Positions 1 to 6,836 of a DNA stretch of 10,997 nucleotides are shown one piece after another. Position numbers and translations under genes: made by a program. Under the pieces are notes generated by a model. The model did not search any database. It saw only the letters and a list, made by a program, of their open reading frames with translations, and had not been told where the DNA came from. The stretch spans positions 1 to 10,997 of the forward strand of contig CAIPLJ010000116.1 in assembly GCA_903865885.1 (NCBI GenBank). The letters are read 5' to 3'. The stretch is from an uncultured Actinomycetes bacterium. Lineage in GTDB: Bacteria; Actinomycetota; Actinomycetes; Nanopelagicales; Nanopelagicaceae. Positions within the stretch are counted from its first letter, which is position 1. Each line of letters opens with the position of its first letter.

Positions 1-852
1 GCCAATGTGGATGCGTGGCCTGTCTGCCTTGATACACAAGATGTCGATGAAATTGTTCGCACCGTGCAATTGATTGCACCCGACTATGGCGGAATTAACC
101 TTGAAGATATCTCTGCACCACGTTGCTTTGAAATAGAACATCGCTTGCGCGAATTACTTGATATCCCGGTTTTCCACGATGATCAGCATGGAACAGCGAT
201 TGTTGTGCTCGCCGCTCTGCGCAATGCGCTGAAGTTGGTGAAGAAAGATATATCGAAGGTCAAGATTATTCTCAGCGGTGCAGGAGCGGCAGGTACTGCT
301 ATCGCTCGACTTCTTGTTCTCAGTGGTGCTACAGATATCATTGCATTCGATAAAGATGGAGTAATCAGTAGAGATTCCACATCTGATGGCGCCATGCGCG
401 ATTGGTTTATTGAAAATTCAAATAAAACTAACTTCAAGGGTTCAATCCATGAAGCACTAGTAGGTGCAGATATCTTTATCGGTGTCAGCGCACCTAATGT
501 TCTCGTTGAAGCAGATATCAAAGCGATGGCACCTGGATCTATTGTCTTTGCGTTAGCTAACCCAGATCCCGAGATCGACCCTGTTATTGCGCGCAAATAT
601 GCCGCTGTGGTTGCAACTGGCCGTAGCGATCACCCAAATCAAATCAATAATGTATTGGCATTTCCTGGAATCTTCCGTGGGTTGCTCGATGCGCAGGCCC
701 ATAAAATTACTGACAAGCTACTTGTTGCTGCCGCCGAAGCAATTGCTGATTGCGTTAGTCCATCTCAGCTCAACACGTCATTTATTGTGCCAAGTGTCTT
801 TGATTCCAATGTAGTCACTCAAGTTGCTGCAGCTGTAAAGAAGTCGGTGTAA
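1..852 (+). CDS. NAD(P)-dependent malic enzyme, 5'-truncated by window edge
   Basis: Malic enzyme oxidatively decarboxylates malate to pyruvate and CO2 with production of NADH or NADPH in the cytoplasm. The frame is open from base 1 (Ala-Asn before the GTG at 7), and the ANVDAWPVCLDT segment is interior family sequence, so the GTG is not the true start. About 100 or more N-terminal residues are missing, including the catalytic Tyr region. Visible signatures are GGINLEDISAPRCFEIE, with the metal-binding acidic residues, then PVFHDDQHGTA. A Rossmann motif LSGAGAAGTAIARLL begins the NAD-binding domain, and ANPDPEI and the NNVLAFPGIFRG block lie near the C-terminus. These are the hallmarks of short bacterial malic enzymes. 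The stop TAA (850-852) shares its last A with the ATG of the downstream DedA gene, so the two are probably co-transcribed and translationally coupled. NAD versus NADP preference cannot be decided from what is visible. The family call is very secure. Confidence 0.96.
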   Translation, partial: ANVDAWPVCLDTQDVDEIVRTVQLIAPDYGGINLEDISAPRCFEIEHRLRELLDIPVFHDDQHGTAIVVLAALRNALKLVKKDISKVKIILSGAGAAGTAIARLLVLSGATDIIAFDKDGVISRDSTSDGAMRDWFIENSNKTNFKGSIHEALVGADIFIGVSAPNVLVEADIKAMAPGSIVFALANPDPEIDPVIARKYAAVVATGRSDHPNQINNVLAFPGIFRGLLDAQAHKITDKLLVAAAEAIADCVSPSQLNTSFIVPSVFDSNVVTQVAAAVKKSV

Positions 853-1454
853 TGAATTTACTTGCATCATTTGATGCACAGTTTGCAGCACTTGCACCTT
901 TTATCTTCTATCTCATTGTCGGCGCTATCGTATTTGTCGAAACAGGTCTTCTCTTTGGATTCTTTCTCCCTGGAGATTCAGTTCTTTTCAGCGCTGGGCT
1001 AGTAGCGGCTTCTCAGGGCAATATCAATATTGTCTTTCTCATCATAGTCATCTTGGTTGCAGCATTCCTTGGCGATCAAATTGGTTTTGTTATCGGCCGA
1101 GTAGTTGGTCGTCCTTACCTGGATAAACGCACATCTCCACGTATTCAAAGAATGATCGTGAGTTCAGAACGCTTCTACGAACACACCGGGTGGTGGGCAG
1201 TTGTTGCAGCTCGCTTCTTCCCCTGGATTCGCACCTTCGTTCCACCGATTGCCGGTGCTTCAAAGATGAATTACTACAAATTTTTATCGGCAAATGTTTT
1301 AGGTGCCATTCTGTGGGGTGGCGGAATTACATTAGCTGGGTATTACGCAGCGACCTTGCCATGGGTAAAGACTTCGTCATATGCGATTGCGACTTTCTTT
1401 ATTTGTGCGTCAATCGTTTCCGGCCTTGTGAATTATTTACGCCGCCCACGATAA
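852..1454 (+). CDS. DedA-family inner membrane protein (copy 1)
   Basis: This is a 200-residue polytopic membrane protein of the DedA/SNARE-associated (VTT) family. The family is linked to membrane homeostasis and, for some members, to flipping of undecaprenyl phosphate or phosphatidylethanolamine. Family motifs are visible: FVETGLLFGFFLPGDS (28-43) with Glu30 and a re-entrant Pro-Gly turn, then GDQIGFVIGR (74-83). The signature RFFPWIRTFVPPIAG (121-135) carries the two conserved arginines 121 and 127, and it is followed by NVLGAILWGGG (148-158) and a final hydrophobic helix before a basic LRRPR tail. The ATG overlaps the malic enzyme stop (TAATG), and AAAGAAG lies 8 bases upstream as a weak ribosome site. 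The last 56 bases overlap the convergent transporter gene tail to tail. A second DedA paralogue lies at 6837-7466. The family is certain; the substrate is unknown. Confidence 0.93.
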   Translation: MNLLASFDAQFAALAPFIFYLIVGAIVFVETGLLFGFFLPGDSVLFSAGLVAASQGNINIVFLIIVILVAAFLGDQIGFVIGRVVGRPYLDKRTSPRIQRMIVSSERFYEHTGWWAVVAARFFPWIRTFVPPIAGASKMNYYKFLSANVLGAILWGGGITLAGYYAATLPWVKTSSYAIATFFICASIVSGLVNYLRRPR

Positions 1455-2358
1455 CTCCCAAGTAAGTCATTGCAATTCCTGTAACTAGATAAATAGATAC
1501 ATGCACGCCGTTTGTTGGAGAGTAAAGATCAATGAGGAGGGACCCAAGAAGCTGACCTCCAACGCTAAAGAGAGTGAATGTTAGAACTCCAAGGTGTTGC
1601 ACAATCGTTGAGGTAAAGGCGATATATACAACTCCGATGACTCCACCGGTGTAAATCCACCAAGGACCAGCAGGAAGCGGAACTACTTTCTCAGAGCTAA
1701 AGATGGCAAGTATTGCAAGAAAGATCACGAGAAATGTTGTGCCCATAATGAAGTTGAGAAATGACGTCGTAAAACTCTGGTGTGAATGTTCATTAATCTG
1801 CCCATTCATCGCTCGCTGAACTCCAACAATTGCACCCGCTACACAACCAAGTAAGACTGCAAAGAGAGATAAATCTTTTGCATCGATGCGATCAAGAACA
1901 GAGATAAGGACTGCAAAGACGGTAAAGAAAGCAGCACCAACTCGACGCGGTGTGATGTGCTTCTTGCCTCCACCAGTGAAGCCAATGCGATCGACAATGA
2001 GCGATGCGGCTGTTTGGCCAGCGATAGATGCAACTGAGTAAATAGCCACACCAATTAAAGGAACGATATGAGTTTGCACTGCGACAAAACTGCCGCCCAG
2101 TGCCCCTGCAAAGAGAGTCCAACGCGGAAGTTCTTTACGAGCAACTGCGCCACGTAGATTGCGGGCTCCCTCCTTAATTTTTGGACTAAAGAGTGCGACG
2201 ATTGCAATGATGATCAAACCTGAGCCAAATGAGACGAGCGCTGCTTCAACGCCATTACCTAGGCGATGAGAGAGTTCGCCATTTGCACGTGCCTGCAGCG
2301 CAATCATGACCCCAGAGATTGCTGCTAAAAAATCGAGGCGCTGGGTCTTCTTAGACAT
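1399..2358 (-). CDS. DMT-superfamily transporter, YdcZ (DUF606) type
   Basis: This is a membrane protein of about 319 residues with roughly ten hydrophobic helices, resembling two fused YdcZ/DUF606 units of the drug/metabolite transporter superfamily. The internal duplication is visible. The first half has LQARANGELSHRLGNG followed by a hydrophobic helix, and the second half has VQRAMNGQINEHSHQS followed by FLNFIMGTTFLVIF, so the Q-x(4)-NG-x-(L/I) motif recurs. Substrates of this family are mostly unknown. I place the start at the ATG at 2358, because AGGA (2366-2369) is 7 bases upstream of it. The in-frame TTG at 2364 would leave only one base. The gene starts 12 bases after the ABC-F stop, so the two form an operon. 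Its end overlaps the last 56 bases of the convergent DedA gene, and the basic tail (residues ~307-319) is encoded opposite DedA's last helix. Family call good; function open. Confidence 0.88.
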   Translation of the reverse strand: MSKKTQRLDFLAAISGVMIALQARANGELSHRLGNGVEAALVSFGSGLIIIAIVALFSPKIKEGARNLRGAVARKELPRWTLFAGALGGSFVAVQTHIVPLIGVAIYSVASIAGQTAASLIVDRIGFTGGGKKHITPRRVGAAFFTVFAVLISVLDRIDAKDLSLFAVLLGCVAGAIVGVQRAMNGQINEHSHQSFTTSFLNFIMGTTFLVIFLAILAIFSSEKVVPLPAGPWWIYTGGVIGVVYIAFTSTIVQHLGVLTFTLFSVGGQLLGSLLIDLYSPTNGVHVSIYLVTGIAMTYLGVIVGGVNNSQGRKRLTHK

Positions 2359-2365
2359 CTTCAAA

Positions 2366-2369
2366 TCCT
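2366..2369 (-). promoter_or_regulatory. Ribosome binding site deciding the transporter start
   Basis: AGGA on the minus strand lies within the 12-base gap after the ABC-F stop. It is 7 bases before the ATG at 2358 but only 1 base before the in-frame TTG at 2364, which favours the ATG. Confidence 0.65.
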
Positions 2370-2370
2370 A

Positions 2371-4143
2371 TTAACTTTCTAGGGCTAAAGTAATTTCTAG
2401 CCACTCTTCTTCACGCGCCTGCAATTCACTTTCGATTTTTTCAACCTCAGTCGCAATTTCAATCAGGCGCTGAGGATTAAAAGCTTCATCCTCTTGCTCT
2501 TTCAGAAGTGCGGCAAGGCGTTCCTTACCCTTTGCAACCTGTCGCTCAACACGGGTTAAGTCTTTCTTGAGCTGTCGCTGTTCTGCAGCAGAAGAGCTGG
2601 AGGAAGATTTACTTCCAGAAGATGCGCTTGCGGAAATCGATGCAACTCGTTGTTCAAGATACTGATCTACACCGCGTGGAAGATCTCGCAGATGCTTATC
2701 GCCCAATAGCCCCCAGAAACGATCGCAGACGCGTTCGAGGAAATACCTATCGTGAGAAATAACAATCAGAGTTCCGCCATAGCTATCGAGCAAATCTTCA
2801 AGTTCTGTCAGAGTCTCGATATCAAAATCATTTGTTGGTTCATCGAGCAATAAAACATTCGGAGAATCCATGAGTAGACGAGTCAATTGAAGGCGTCTTC
2901 GCTCACCACCTGATAAATCTCCTACTGGTGTCCATTGTGCGTCGCGATCGAAACCAAGGCGTTCGCATAATTGAGATGCAGAGAGAGTCTTGCCTTTGCC
3001 GATCTCGACATGTGTTGCCACATTTTCTACCGCTTCAAGTAGGCGCCACGTAGGGTCGAGTTCATCAAGGTGCTGAGTAAGAAAGGCAATCTTTACTGTA
3101 ATTCCAGTGACGAGCTTTCCTGATGCAACTTTAATTTGTCCCGCCAAAGTGCGCATCAGAGTTGTCTTGCCAGAACCATTGATTCCAACAATTCCGATGC
3201 GATCCCCTGGTCCGATATTCCATGTCAGGTTATCGATTAACTCTTTATCGCCAGCTTTTATCGATGCGTGATGGAGTTCGAATACGGTATTTCCTAAACG
3301 ATTGAGAGCGAACTTGAGAAGTTCAGTTGAGTCACGGGGTGCTGGTTCTGCTGAAATTAAATCATTTGCTGCATCAACGCGAAACTTTGGTTTCGTGGTC
3401 CGTGCAGGTGCGCCGCGACGAAGCCATGCTAGCTCTTTACGGATCAAGTTATTGCGTCTTGCATCCATCGCATTTGATTGACGCGCACGTTCGGCTTTAG
3501 CCAACACAAAGGCTGAATATCCACCGTCATACTCTTCAACTTTCCCAAGTACTACTTCCCAGGTTCGATCTGTGACTTCATCAAGGAACCAACGATCGTG
3601 CGTTACGACTAAGACCGCTAAATCTCTGCGATTTTTTAAATGCGCTGCAAGCCATGCAACGCCTTCAACATCAAGGTGGTTTGTTGGTTCATCAAGCAGA
3701 ATTAGATCAAGGTCATCAATGAGTAACTTTGCTAATCCAACGCGACGCTTTTCTCCACCTGAAAGGGATGCAAAGGTGCGATCAAAGATATGGTCATCGA
3801 AACTTCCAAATAGCCCCGTAAAGATTTCGCGAATTTGTGCATCACTTGCCCATTCATGTTTCTCGCGATCACCGATAACAACATCGCCGACAGTTGAATG
3901 AGGGGCAGCACTATCGATTTGAGAGAGGATGCCAATCTTGGAAGCATTTGTCTTAGTTACGCGACCTGCATCTGGCTCTTCAACACCTGCAATAATTTTC
4001 ATGAGCGTAGATTTTCCTGCGCCGTTGCGGCCAACTATTCCGATTCGTTCGCCTTCAGATACGCCGAGGGATACGCGCTCGAGAAGTGGGCGAATATCAA
4101 AGGCTTTAGAAACCTCTTCGATATTTACAACATTGCGCGCCAC
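2371..4143 (-). CDS. ABC-F family ATPase, Uup-like
   Basis: This is a 590-residue soluble protein with two ABC ATPase domains and no membrane segments. ABC-F proteins act on the ribosome (translation factors, antibiotic protection) or, for Uup, in genome stability and ribosome biogenesis. Domain 1 has Walker A GRNGAGKST (38-46), signature LSGGE (127-131), Walker B with DEPTNHLD (151-158) and H-loop His182. The inter-domain linker (about 208-275) contains ELAWLRRGAPARTTK (237-251), the tRNA-contacting type of sequence usual in Uup-like members. Domain 2 has Walker A GINGSGKTT (320-328), LSGGE (410-414), DEPTNDFD (434-441) and His464. A serine-rich hinge (about 502-518) leads to a charged coiled-coil C-terminal domain (520-585), as in Uup. 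All catalytic residues are intact. The start is GTG with no well-placed Shine-Dalgarno; a TACGCT hexamer 8 bases upstream suggests a nearly leaderless transcript. Subfamily assignment is less certain than the family. Confidence 0.93.
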   Translation of the reverse strand: MARNVVNIEEVSKAFDIRPLLERVSLGVSEGERIGIVGRNGAGKSTLMKIIAGVEEPDAGRVTKTNASKIGILSQIDSAAPHSTVGDVVIGDREKHEWASDAQIREIFTGLFGSFDDHIFDRTFASLSGGEKRRVGLAKLLIDDLDLILLDEPTNHLDVEGVAWLAAHLKNRRDLAVLVVTHDRWFLDEVTDRTWEVVLGKVEEYDGGYSAFVLAKAERARQSNAMDARRNNLIRKELAWLRRGAPARTTKPKFRVDAANDLISAEPAPRDSTELLKFALNRLGNTVFELHHASIKAGDKELIDNLTWNIGPGDRIGIVGINGSGKTTLMRTLAGQIKVASGKLVTGITVKIAFLTQHLDELDPTWRLLEAVENVATHVEIGKGKTLSASQLCERLGFDRDAQWTPVGDLSGGERRRLQLTRLLMDSPNVLLLDEPTNDFDIETLTELEDLLDSYGGTLIVISHDRYFLERVCDRFWGLLGDKHLRDLPRGVDQYLEQRVASISASASSGSKSSSSSSAAEQRQLKKDLTRVERQVAKGKERLAALLKEQEDEAFNPQRLIEIATEVEKIESELQAREEEWLEITLALES

Positions 4144-4161
4144 GGTAGGAGAGCGTACCTT
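4133..4161 (+). promoter_or_regulatory. Candidate kynureninase promoter (leaderless)
   Basis: TTGCGC (4133-4138) and TACCTT (4156-4161) are separated by 17 bases and resemble -35 and TANNNT -10 boxes. The last T of the -10 is 6 bases before the ATG at 4168, so the expected transcription start is the A of the start codon itself. There is no Shine-Dalgarno at normal spacing (AGGAG at 4147-4151 is 16 bases away), which agrees with a leaderless mRNA. The promoter lies inside the first codons of the divergent ABC-F gene. Confidence 0.5.
4152..4157 (-). promoter_or_regulatory. Candidate -10 element of the ABC-F gene
   Basis: TACGCT on the minus strand fits TANNNT and ends 8 bases before the GTG start. 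It shares bases 4156-4157 with the plus-strand -10 of the kynureninase gene. No good -35 hexamer is visible, and the element is inferred from position alone. Confidence 0.35.
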
Positions 4162-4167
4162 TGAACT

Positions 4168-5442
4168 ATGAAGGTCACTGACCGCGCGTATGCGTTGGAA
4201 CTCGATAAGAATGACCCTCTCGCCGAATATCGCAGCAAATTCGTTATTACCGACCCTAATCTCTGTTATCTCGATGGAAATTCATTGGGTCGCCTCCCCC
4301 ACGCAACTGTTAAGGCCGTGAGTGATTTTCTTTCTCAAGAGTGGGGCAATGAAGTTGTCACAGGCTGGAGCCATTGGATCGATGAAGCACAGGTTGCAGG
4401 AGATCTATTGGGTCGGGCAGCCCTTGGTGCAGGACCGGGACAAGTTCTTGTCTGCGATACAACGTCGGTAAATTTCTATCAGCTCTGCCTTGCGGCGATC
4501 AACGCCCGGCCCGGGCGCAAGACCATCATTACCGATGCTGCAAATTTTCCAACCGATCGATACATTCTTGAGGGAATTGCAAGACAACTGAGCTTGAATC
4601 TTGTCATCATTAATAACGAAGATCCTGCAATTGCAGAAAATGAATTAATTACGGCTGAGCTACTTGAGAAATATATGTCTGAGGATGTTGCACTTGTTAC
4701 CTTTGAAGTTATTCAGTACCGATCAGGTGCGCGTACAGATATTCAATCAGTAACTGATTTAGCCCGTTCATATGGCGCACTCGTTGTCTGGGATGCAAGC
4801 CATGCAGCTGGTGCGATTGAGATGAACTTCGATGCCAATGGCGCAGATCTTGCCGTTGGTTGTACATATAAATATGGAAACTCAGGTCCGGGCTCTCCCG
4901 CTTGGCTCTATGTCAATAAGCGTGTTCAGAAAGAGTTGCAAGTTCCAATTCAGGGTTGGTTTGCCAACGAAGATCAATTTGGAATGGGTGCTCGCTTTGA
5001 AAAGGCAGAAGGCATCCGCGGATTTCAAATTGCTAGTCCATCTATTGTCGGTATCCGTTCGGTTCAAATTGCATTTGCAATGATTGAAGAAGCTGGCATC
5101 GATGTCATCGCATCGAAGGCTGCAATGGGAACACAGATGATGATCGATCTCTTTGATGAATGGTTAGCACCGCTCGGTTATACCTTGCTCACATCACGTA
5201 ATCCACAAGAGCGTGGTGGGCATATCTCTATTGGCCACCCTGATGCAGCAAAAATCTGTATTGCCCTGCGCAAATTTGCCAACGTTATTCCTGATTACCG
5301 CACACCTAATGCAATTCGATTAGCAATAGCACCACTGCCAACTTCTTATGTTGAAGTCTGGGATGGCTTTGCACGTATCCGAGATCTCACCGAAAGCCGC
5401 CAATACGAGCAAGTCCAAGGATCGGATTCACGAGTCACATGA
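4168..5442 (+). CDS. kynU: Kynureninase
   Basis: This PLP-dependent enzyme cleaves kynurenine to anthranilate and alanine (or 3-hydroxykynurenine to 3-hydroxyanthranilate). It has 424 residues, the usual family length. Visible motifs are YLDGNSLGRLP (34-44), WSHWIDEA (67-74), the cofactor-binding segment CDTTSVNFYQL (96-106), and WDASHAAGA (208-216) with Asp209 expected to contact the PLP ring nitrogen. VGCTYKYGNSGPGSPAWLYV (230-249) contains the Schiff-base lysine Lys235. The usual kynureninase motif after this lysine is YLNGGPG; here it reads YGNSGPG, a modest deviation. The start is ATG, probably on a leaderless transcript. The stop overlaps the dioxygenase start as ATGA, so the order is kynU-kynA in one operon. 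An 11-base palindrome covers codons 2-6. No formamidase or kynurenine 3-monooxygenase gene is in the window. Confidence 0.95.
   Translation: MKVTDRAYALELDKNDPLAEYRSKFVITDPNLCYLDGNSLGRLPHATVKAVSDFLSQEWGNEVVTGWSHWIDEAQVAGDLLGRAALGAGPGQVLVCDTTSVNFYQLCLAAINARPGRKTIITDAANFPTDRYILEGIARQLSLNLVIINNEDPAIAENELITAELLEKYMSEDVALVTFEVIQYRSGARTDIQSVTDLARSYGALVVWDASHAAGAIEMNFDANGADLAVGCTYKYGNSGPGSPAWLYVNKRVQKELQVPIQGWFANEDQFGMGARFEKAEGIRGFQIASPSIVGIRSVQIAFAMIEEAGIDVIASKAAMGTQMMIDLFDEWLAPLGYTLLTSRNPQERGGHISIGHPDAAKICIALRKFANVIPDYRTPNAIRLAIAPLPTSYVEVWDGFARIRDLTESRQYEQVQGSDSRVT
4173..4183. promoter_or_regulatory. Palindrome GGTCA-C-TGACC at the start of kynU
   Basis: A perfect 5-bp inverted repeat around one central base lies 5 bases after the kynU ATG begins. 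If transcription starts at the ATG it would span +6 to +16, a position where a bound repressor could block initiation. It also lies in the upstream promoter region of the divergent ABC-F gene. It may simply be coding sequence (codons 2-6). Confidence 0.3.
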
Positions 5443-6233
5443 GCGAAAACTTTGAGTCGGCCCTTACATACTCTTCCTACCTCGCAGTCGATGACCTGCT
5501 GAAGTTACAGAAGCCACTTTCAGAAGGCCCTGAACACGATGAGATGCTCTTCATCATCATCCACCAGACATACGAGCTCTGGTTTAAGCAGTTGATTCAT
5601 GAATTTCTACAAGCACAGCGCGTACTTGAAAGTGGAGATACACATTATGTACTCTCGATCTTGGGACGTATTCGCACCATTATGAAAGTCTGTGTTGCGC
5701 AGATTGATATTCTCGAGACGATGACTCCATTGCAATTTAATGCTTTCAGAGGTTATCTCTCATCTTCAAGTGGCTTCCAATCTGCACAATTTAGAATGGT
5801 CGAGGCGATACTTGGCCGCCGCGATAGCAAGATGGCTGGACACTTACCTCCCGCTGTGCAAGAAGAGATCAAGGTAATCACTTCACGTAATTCGATTTGG
5901 GATTCCTTCTTAGATTACTTAGGTACGCGTGGGTATTCGCTGCCGAAGGAAGTTATCAGTCGCGATAAATCGATTGGTTACCAATCAAATAACGACGTGC
6001 AAGATGTATTGCTTACTGTCCACCAGAAAGATCCTGAAGCTGCAATGGTGGCAGAACGCCTCGTTGATATCGATGAAGGAATTCAAGAGTGGCGTTATCG
6101 CCACGTAAAGATGGTTGAACGCACAATCGGCCACAAGATGGGAACTGGTGGATCAAGCGGAGTTGAATACCTTGCAAGCACTCTCTTCAACCCAGTCTTT
6201 AAAGACTTATGGGAGATTCGCTCTCGCTTCTAG
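5439..6233 (+). CDS. kynA: Tryptophan 2,3-dioxygenase
   Basis: This cytoplasmic heme enzyme opens the indole ring of L-tryptophan with O2 to give N-formylkynurenine, the first step of the kynurenine pathway. It has 264 residues, close to the short bacterial form. The N-terminal region has YLAVDDLLKLQKP and then MLFIIIHQTYELWFKQ (36-51), where His42 matches the distal active-site histidine of characterised enzymes. FRGYLSSSSGFQSAQFR (103-119) forms the substrate pocket. WRYRHVKMVERTIG (218-231) contains His222, the expected heme axial ligand. GTGGSSGVEYL (235-245) is the conserved loop that contacts substrate. All expected key residues are present. The ATG overlaps the kynU stop (ATGA), so translation is probably coupled; AAGGA 17 bases upstream is too far to act normally. 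Its TAG stop overlaps the opposing nitroreductase stop in a single CTAG. Confidence 0.96.
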   Translation: MSENFESALTYSSYLAVDDLLKLQKPLSEGPEHDEMLFIIIHQTYELWFKQLIHEFLQAQRVLESGDTHYVLSILGRIRTIMKVCVAQIDILETMTPLQFNAFRGYLSSSSGFQSAQFRMVEAILGRRDSKMAGHLPPAVQEEIKVITSRNSIWDSFLDYLGTRGYSLPKEVISRDKSIGYQSNNDVQDVLLTVHQKDPEAAMVAERLVDIDEGIQEWRYRHVKMVERTIGHKMGTGGSSGVEYLASTLFNPVFKDLWEIRSRF

Positions 6234-6802
6234 GCTGGTAAGCCCTTAACAACAATCTCTGAAAGAGGAAGTCGTTCGCGCTTTGCTAATTCGCGTTCGA
6301 GTAAAGGGCCACTTAGCTTCTCTGGAACATCTTGAGTTCCAAGTGCAATGACAACAACCGGCATCAAATCAGCACTAATAGATAATTCACTTTGTGCGAT
6401 TGTCTTATCAAAACCAGTCATCTGATGTGCAATCAGGCCGCGGTGATGGGCCTCAATAACAAGCTGTGCAACTGCAAGTCCACAGTCATATTGGAAATCT
6501 GCATGAATAGATCCATCACGCTTTGTGGTCTTTCCTGAAACTAAAATTAGTACTGAAGCGCTCTTTGCCCAGCTCTGATTGAACTCACCGAGTGAAGTCA
6601 GAATCTGTCCAAATACTTCATCGCCGCGCTTTCCGACAAAGAAGCGCCATGGCTGTCCATTAAATGCCGATGCTGCCCAGCGCGCGGCTTCGAGAACCCC
6701 GCGAAGATTGTCATCGGAAATCGTTGCTGTCTCGTCAAATGAACGAGGGCTGCGACGGGTGGCGATAATTTCGTGAACTGGGACTGAAGTCTCTGCTTTC
6801 AT
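6230..6802 (-). CDS. Nitroreductase-family FMN oxidoreductase
   Basis: This is a flavoprotein of about 190 residues of the nitroreductase fold. Such enzymes usually work as FMN homodimers that use NAD(P)H to reduce nitroaromatics, quinones, flavins or other acceptors; the natural substrate here is unknown. Visible motifs are RRSPRSF (16-22), whose arginines typically hold the FMN phosphate, AARWAASAFNGQPWRFFV (39-56), and DCGLAVAQLVIEAHHRGL (106-123), the central helix of the family. I choose the ATG at 6802, because AAGG (6811-6814) lies 8 bases upstream and TAAGGT could also serve as a -10. An in-frame ATG at 6838 would add 12 residues but would put this start codon on top of the divergent DedA start. 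The TAG stop shares CTAG with the stop of the convergent dioxygenase. There is no sign that it belongs to the tryptophan pathway beyond adjacency. Confidence 0.9.
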   Translation of the reverse strand: MKAETSVPVHEIIATRRSPRSFDETATISDDNLRGVLEAARWAASAFNGQPWRFFVGKRGDEVFGQILTSLGEFNQSWAKSASVLILVSGKTTKRDGSIHADFQYDCGLAVAQLVIEAHHRGLIAHQMTGFDKTIAQSELSISADLMPVVVIALGTQDVPEKLSGPLLERELAKRERLPLSEIVVKGLPA

Positions 6803-6809
6803 ATCGGGA

Positions 6810-6815
6810 ACCTTA
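6810..6815 (-). promoter_or_regulatory. Candidate -10 or ribosome site of the nitroreductase gene
   Basis: TAAGGT on the minus strand ends 7 bases before the ATG at 6802. It can be read as a TANNNT -10 for a leaderless transcript or, through its AAGG, as a ribosome site with an 8-base spacer. Sequence alone does not separate the two. Confidence 0.35.
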
Positions 6816-6824
6816 ATGCTCAGA

Positions 6825-6830
6825 TACAGT
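6825..6830 (+). promoter_or_regulatory. Candidate -10 of the second DedA gene (leaderless)
   Basis: TACAGT ends exactly 6 bases before the ATG at 6837, the same geometry as at kynU. No Shine-Dalgarno precedes that ATG, and no convincing -35 is seen. Confidence 0.4.
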
Positions 6831-6836
6831 TCTCGC

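Noticed and set aside
7..9. GTG at 7 as the start of the malic enzyme
   Set aside because: The frame is open to base 1, and the residues on both sides of the GTG are interior family sequence; the gene is cut by the window edge.
183..596. A 137-codon open frame antisense to the malic enzyme
   Set aside because: It lies wholly opposite conserved coding sequence, and its composition is typical of a shadow frame.
4144..4159. Inverted repeat GGTA...TACC between the divergent ABC-F and kynU starts
   Set aside because: Arms of four bases around an 8-base gap are expected by chance; the overlapping -10 reading explains this stretch better.
6233..6244. Hairpin GGCT-GGTA-AGCC just after the dioxygenase stop
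   Set aside because: It is a four-pair stem with no T run after it, and it is coding sequence of the nitroreductase; not a convincing terminator.
6816..6836. DedA copy 2 starting at the ATG at 6816
   Set aside because: The seven extra residues show no family match and no ribosome site precedes them; the TACAGT -10 candidate would then lie inside the gene.
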